DNA of 64,000 nt from an uncultured Piscinibacter sp. (GTDB lineage: Bacteria; Pseudomonadota; Gammaproteobacteria; Burkholderiales; Burkholderiaceae_C), in NCBI RefSeq assembly GCF_937952055.1, contig NZ_CALFYO010000019.1:628310-692309 (forward strand), in the 5' to 3' direction. Positions within the stretch are counted from its first letter, which is position 1, and each line of letters starts with the position of its first letter. Both the position numbers and the translations under genes were made by a program. Below the pieces are notes generated by a model, which saw only the letters and a program-made list of their open reading frames with translations, searched no databases and was not told the DNA's origin. Of this stretch, positions 60,149-64,000 are shown piece by piece.

Positions 60149-60196
60149 AGTCTAGGGAACGTTTCGATAAATTGTCAATAAATCTTCAACGTTTCG
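60149..60196. promoter_or_regulatory. TRAP operon promoter with dyad and direct-repeat operator
   Basis: AT-rich block between dctP (minus) and the winged-helix regulator (plus). Minus-strand promoter: -35 TTGACA (60173-60178), 18-bp spacer, -10 TAGACT (60149-60154). Over it lies the 19-bp dyad GATAAATTGTCAATAAATC (60166-60184; GATnnATTGnCAATnnATC), flanked by two identical AACGTTTCG copies (60158-60166 and 60188-60196) 30 bp apart. Probable binding site of the regulator, repressing both directions. Confidence 0.6.
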
Positions 60197-60208
60197 GGGA
60201 AACCACGG

Positions 60209-60763
60209 ATGTCTGCCAAGGCTTCGGCCAAGACCCCAGCACGAACCGGGCCGGCCAAGCGCGCCGCGCCGCGCGGCATCGTGTCCTCGTCGCACCTCGT
60301 CTCGCCGCGCAGCGTCGAGCTCTCCGAGTTCGAGTTCGGGCTGATCGTCGCCTGGAACGCCTTCTCGCGCTGGGCGATGCGCTGCATGGCCGCCGCCGGC
60401 TGCCCCGACCTGACCATCACCGACGTGCTGGTGCTGCACCACATCAACCACCGCGCGCGCAACAAGAAACTGGCCGACATCTGCTTCGTGCTGAACTACG
60501 AGGACACGCACGTCGTCGCCTACTCGCTGAAGAAGCTGGTGGCCGCCGGCCTGGCGCAGGGCGACAAGCAGGGCAAGGAGGTCTTCTACAGCCCCACGCC
60601 TGCGGGCGAGGCCGCGGTGGCCCGGTACCGCGAGGTGCGCGAGAACTGCCTGGTCGACAACCTCGACGTCGACCGCAATCCCGACATCGGCGAGATGGCG
60701 CGGCTGCTGCGCACCATGTCGGGCCTCTATGACCAGGCCGCACGCGCGGCGACCTCGCTGTGA
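60209..60763 (+). CDS. Winged-helix MarR-type regulator
   Basis: 184 residues. Basic N-terminal tail (about 1-35), then the MarR-like winged helix: AWNAFSRWAMRCMAAAGCPD, TITDVLVLHHINHRARNKKL, ADICFVLNYEDTHVVAYSLK and KEVFYSPTPAGEAAVARY (wing). Controls the divergent TRAP operon and probably the downstream oxoprolinase gene 37 bp away. The effector is likely the imported substrate. Confidence 0.88.
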   Translation: MSAKASAKTPARTGPAKRAAPRGIVSSSHLVSPRSVELSEFEFGLIVAWNAFSRWAMRCMAAAGCPDLTITDVLVLHHINHRARNKKLADICFVLNYEDTHVVAYSLKKLVAAGLAQGDKQGKEVFYSPTPAGEAAVARYREVRENCLVDNLDVDRNPDIGEMARLLRTMSGLYDQAARAATSL

Positions 60764-60800
60764 GGGCGCCGCGCCCCCAAGGCCCTTCGACGACTTCGCG

Positions 60801-63800
60801 ATGAACACACTCCCACGCTGGCAATTCTGGATCGACCGCGGTGGCACCTTCACCGACATCGTCGGCCGCCGCCCCGACGGCTCGCTGGTCACCCACAAGC
60901 TGCTGTCCGAGAACCCGGAGCAGTACCGCGACGCGGCGGTGGCCGGCATCCGCCACCTGCTCGGCCTGCAGTCCGGCGAGCCGATCACGCCGGAGCGGGT
61001 GGAGTGCGTGAAGATGGGCACCACGGTGGCCACCAACGCGCTGCTCGAGCGCAAGGGCGAGCCGACGCTGCTGGTCATCACCAAGGGCTTCCGCGACGCG
61101 CTGCGCATCGCCTACCAGGACCGGCCGCGCCTGTTCGACCGCCACATCGTCCTGCCCGAGTTGCTCTACAGCCGCGTCATCGAGGCGCAGGAGCGCATCG
61201 GCGCCGATGGCACGGTGGTCGAACCCTTCGACGAGGCGCACCTGCGCGAGCGCCTGTGGGCCGCCTACGACGCCGGGCTGCGCAGCGTGGCCATCGTCTT
61301 CATGCACGGCTACCGCTTTCCGGCGCACGAGCAGGCGGCCTCGCGCCTGGCGCGCGAACTCGGCTTCACGCAGGTCAGCGTCTCGCACGAGGTCAGCCCG
61401 CTGATGAAGCTGGTCGGCCGCGGCGACACCACCGTGGTCGACGCCTACCTGTCGCCCATCCTGCGCCGCTACGTCGAGCAGGTGGCCTCCGAGATGCCGG
61501 GCGTGAAGCTGTTCTTCATGCAGTCCAGCGGCGGACTCACCGACGCGCACGCGTTCCAGGGCAAGGACGCCATCCTCTCCGGCCCGGCCGGCGGCATCGT
61601 CGGCATGGTGCGCACGGCGCAGCTGGCGAAGAACGACCTCGGCGGCGAGAAGGTGATCGGATTCGACATGGGCGGCACCTCCACCGACGTGAGCCACTTC
61701 GCCGGCGAGTTCGAGCGTGCCTTCGAGACCAAGGTGGCCGGCGTGCGCATGCGCGCGCCGATGATGAGCATCCATACCGTGGCCGCCGGCGGTGGGTCCA
61801 TCCTCTCGTTCGACGGCGCGCGTTTCCGCGCCGGTCCGGAGAGTGCCGGCGCGAACCCCGGCCCGTCCTGCTACCGCCGCGGCGGTCCGCTGGCGGTGAC
61901 CGATGCCAACGTGATGGTCGGCAAGATCCAGCCTCGGTGGTTCCCGCAGGTGTTCGGCCCGAACGCCGACGAGCCGCTGGACCGCGACGTCGTCGTGGCA
62001 CGGTTCAGCGAGATGGCGCGGCGCATCGCGCAGGCCACCGGCACGCAGCGCTCGCCCGAGGAAGTGGCCGAGGGCTTCATCGACATCGCGGTCGGTGCGA
62101 TGGCCAACGCGATCAAGAAGATTTCGGTGGCGCGTGGCTACGACGTCACGCGCTACACGCTGCAGTGCTTCGGCGGCGCCGGTGGCCAGCACGCCTGCCG
62201 CGTGGCCGATGCGCTGGGCATGGACCGCGTGTTCGCGCACCCGCTGGCCGGCGTGCTGTCGGCCTACGGCATGGGCCTGGCGGACCAGAGCGTGATGCGG
62301 GAAGCGGCGGTGGAACTGAAGCTCGCCGATGCGCTGCCCACCGTCGCGCAGCGCCTGGACGCGCTGGCCACCGAGGCCGAAGGCGAACTGCGCCGGCAGG
62401 GCGTCAGCGGCGGCGAGATCCGCACGCACCGGCGCGTGCACCTGCGCTACGAAGGCACCGACTCGGCCCTGGTCGTGCCCTTCGGCTCGGCCGTCGAGAT
62501 CCAGTCGGCCTTCGAGGCCGCGTACCGGCAGCGCTTCGCCTTCCTGATGAAGGAGCGCGCGCTGGTGGTCGAGGCGGTGTCGGTGGAGGCCGTGGGCGCC
62601 GGCGACGCGCCGGCCGAGACCCCGCAGGCCACGCTGGCCCCGGCGCGGATGGCCGCGGAAGAGACGGTCAAGCTCTTCAGCGGCGGCCGCTGGTGGGATG
62701 CGGCGCTGGTGGTGCGCGAGGCCGCGAAGCCCGGCCTCTTCATCGACGGGCCGGCCATCATCGCCGAGCGCAACGCCACCACCGTGGTCGAGCCCGGCTG
62801 GCGCGCGCGCGTGACGGCGCTCGACCATCTGGTGCTCGAGCGCGTGCAGCCGCGCGAGGCGCGGCGCGCCATCGGCACCAGCGTCGACCCGGTGATGCTC
62901 GAGGTCTTCAACAACCTGTTCATGAACATCGCCGAGCAGATGGGCCTGCAGCTGCAGAACACGGCGTACTCGGTGAACATCAAGGAGCGACTGGACTTCT
63001 CCTGTGCCCTCTTCGACGAGCAAGGCCAGCTGATCGCCAACGCGCCCCACATGCCGGTGCACCTGGGCTCGATGAGCGAGTCGATCAAGACGGTGATCGC
63101 CGGCAACGCCGGGCGCATGCAGCCCGGCGACGTCTACGCGCTCAACGACCCGTACCACGGCGGCACGCACCTGCCCGACGTGACCGTGGTCACGCCGGTG
63201 TTCGACGAAGCGGGACGCGACATCCTGTTCTACGTCGGCAGCCGCGGCCACCATGCCGACATCGGCGGCACCACGCCCGGCTCGATGCCGCCGTTCTCGA
63301 CGCGCATCGAGGAAGAGGGCGTGCAGATCGACAACGTCAAGCTGGTCGAGGCCGGCCGCCTGCGCGAGGCCGAGATGCTGTCGCTGCTGTCCAGCGGCGA
63401 TTACCCCTCGCGCAACCCGCCGCAGAACATGGCCGACCTGAAGGCGCAGATCGCCGCCAACGAGAAGGGGGTGCAGGAGCTGCGCAAGTTGGTGGCGCAG
63501 TTCGGGCTGGACGTGGTGCAGGCCTACATGCGCCACGTGCAGGACAACGCCGAGGAATCGGTGCGCCGCGTCATCACCAAGCTGAAGGACGGCACCTTCA
63601 CGCTGCCGCTGGACAACGGCGCGCAGATCAGCGTGGCGATCCGTGTCAATGCCGGCGAGCGCAGCGCCGAGATCGACTTCGGCGGCACCTCGGCGCAGCT
63701 GGAAAACAACTTCAACGCACCCACGGCAGTGTGCATGGCGGCGGTGTTGTACGTGTTCCGCACCCTGGTGGGCGACGACATCCCGCTCAACGCCGGCTGC

Positions 63801-64000
63801 CTGAAGCCGCTCAAGGTGATCATCCCCGAGGGCTCGATGCTCAACCCGCGCCCGCCGGCCAGCGTGGTGGCGGGCAACGTCGAGACCTCGACCTGCATCA
63901 CCAACGCGCTGTACGGTGCGCTCGGCGCCATGGCCGCCGGACAGTGCACGATGAACAACTTCACCTTCGGCAACGCGCGCCACCAGTACTACGAGACGAT
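60801..64000 (+). CDS. 5-oxoprolinase/hydantoinase A-B fusion (3' end outside window)
   Basis: 1066 residues visible of an expected ~1200. N-terminal HyuA-type ATPase half (WIDRGGTFTDIVGRRPDGSL; KMGTTVATNALLERKGEPTL; FDMGGTSTDVSHFAGEFE) and HyuB half starting near residue 690 (DPVMLEVFNNLFMNIAEQMG; VYALNDPYHGGTHLPDVTVV; RGHHADIGGTTPGSMPPFS). Such fusions open 5-oxoproline or hydantoin-like rings with ATP. It follows the winged-helix regulator by 37 bp, opposite the TRAP operon. Substrate not certain; the family also includes acetone carboxylase and caprolactamase relatives. Confidence 0.9.
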   Translation, partial: MNTLPRWQFWIDRGGTFTDIVGRRPDGSLVTHKLLSENPEQYRDAAVAGIRHLLGLQSGEPITPERVECVKMGTTVATNALLERKGEPTLLVITKGFRDALRIAYQDRPRLFDRHIVLPELLYSRVIEAQERIGADGTVVEPFDEAHLRERLWAAYDAGLRSVAIVFMHGYRFPAHEQAASRLARELGFTQVSVSHEVSPLMKLVGRGDTTVVDAYLSPILRRYVEQVASEMPGVKLFFMQSSGGLTDAHAFQGKDAILSGPAGGIVGMVRTAQLAKNDLGGEKVIGFDMGGTSTDVSHFAGEFERAFETKVAGVRMRAPMMSIHTVAAGGGSILSFDGARFRAGPESAGANPGPSCYRRGGPLAVTDANVMVGKIQPRWFPQVFGPNADEPLDRDVVVARFSEMARRIAQATGTQRSPEEVAEGFIDIAVGAMANAIKKISVARGYDVTRYTLQCFGGAGGQHACRVADALGMDRVFAHPLAGVLSAYGMGLADQSVMREAAVELKLADALPTVAQRLDALATEAEGELRRQGVSGGEIRTHRRVHLRYEGTDSALVVPFGSAVEIQSAFEAAYRQRFAFLMKERALVVEAVSVEAVGAGDAPAETPQATLAPARMAAEETVKLFSGGRWWDAALVVREAAKPGLFIDGPAIIAERNATTVVEPGWRARVTALDHLVLERVQPREARRAIGTSVDPVMLEVFNNLFMNIAEQMGLQLQNTAYSVNIKERLDFSCALFDEQGQLIANAPHMPVHLGSMSESIKTVIAGNAGRMQPGDVYALNDPYHGGTHLPDVTVVTPVFDEAGRDILFYVGSRGHHADIGGTTPGSMPPFSTRIEEEGVQIDNVKLVEAGRLREAEMLSLLSSGDYPSRNPPQNMADLKAQIAANEKGVQELRKLVAQFGLDVVQAYMRHVQDNAEESVRRVITKLKDGTFTLPLDNGAQISVAIRVNAGERSAEIDFGGTSAQLENNFNAPTAVCMAAVLYVFRTLVGDDIPLNAGCLKPLKVIIPEGSMLNPRPPASVVAGNVETSTCITNALYGALGAMAAGQCTMNNFTFGNARHQYYET

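Noticed and set aside
60444..63983. Long open frame (1179 codons) antisense to the oxoprolinase gene
   Set aside because: His/Arg/Gly-rich translation without family motifs; it mirrors the codon bias of the real gene on the other strand, a usual artefact in DNA this GC-rich.

Overview
The window is 64 kb of very GC-rich, gene-dense DNA with short operons, many 1-8 bp start/stop overlaps and no tRNA, rRNA, insertion sequence, integrase or CRISPR array that I could find. Gene content (MocR, CaiB, TRAP, Cox-type and quinoprotein genes, DUF1127, DUF3717, SbtA, TupABC, AOR) suggests a chromosomal segment of a metabolically versatile betaproteobacterium, most likely Burkholderiales of the Rubrivivax/Leptothrix/Methylibium type. 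That assignment is inference from gene families, not a database match.

Layout. 1-16.6 kb: housekeeping and accessory genes: a MocR regulator (cut by the window edge), VOC protein, ThDP-dependent E1 alpha/beta pair, a DUF2975/HTH operon with a perfect palindromic operator, Tas-like aldo-keto reductase, rhomboid, AraC regulator, methyltransferase, haloperoxidase-like protein, YbaK, MATE pump, an EgtB/SenA-type enzyme and AlkB. 16.6-20.0 kb: ModE-like regulator divergent from the TupBCA tungstate transporter. 20.1-24.9 kb: Cox-type molybdo-hydroxylase accessory genes (coxM, D, E, G, F) with no coxS or coxL. 24.9-29.0 kb: a TPR regulator with VOC, DUF4242, DUF1127 and secreted proteins. 29.4-37.8 kb: an FG-GAP lipoprotein, then a PQQ alcohol dehydrogenase locus (SoxYZ-like carrier, relay hydrolase, two lone phage-tail-tube-like proteins, the dehydrogenase, a secreted protein, a histidine kinase). 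37.8-43.5 kb: flavoprotein, NhaR-like regulator, HPF, TerB-like protein, SbtA-like transporter, CaiB-type CoA transferase. 43.5-50.7 kb: a pqqB-led operon with TolQ/TolR-like proteins, an AcoR-type sigma-54 activator, cytochrome c-550 (PedF) and a quinoprotein-associated binding protein. 50.9-55.2 kb: a tungsten aldehyde oxidoreductase operon. 55.2-57.2 kb: CcdA, thioredoxin and a broken GspE. 57.3-64 kb: a TRAP transporter, a winged-helix regulator and a 5-oxoprolinase (cut by the window edge).

How it fits together. The dehydrogenase carries the Asp-x-Asp signature of lanthanide-dependent enzymes. It would oxidise alcohols in the periplasm and pass electrons to PedF-type cytochrome. The aldehydes formed could be oxidised in the cytoplasm by the tungsten AOR, whose metal would come through TupABC. 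Two regulatory layers are visible in the DNA: a ModE-like palindrome (TATG-N10-CATA) in front of both tup and aor, and canonical sigma-54 -24/-12 elements in front of the dehydrogenase, pedF and pqqB, with an AcoR-type activator encoded beside two of them. The least explained pieces are the pqqB-TolQ/TolR-like operon, the lone tail-tube pair and the Cox cluster without its catalytic subunits.
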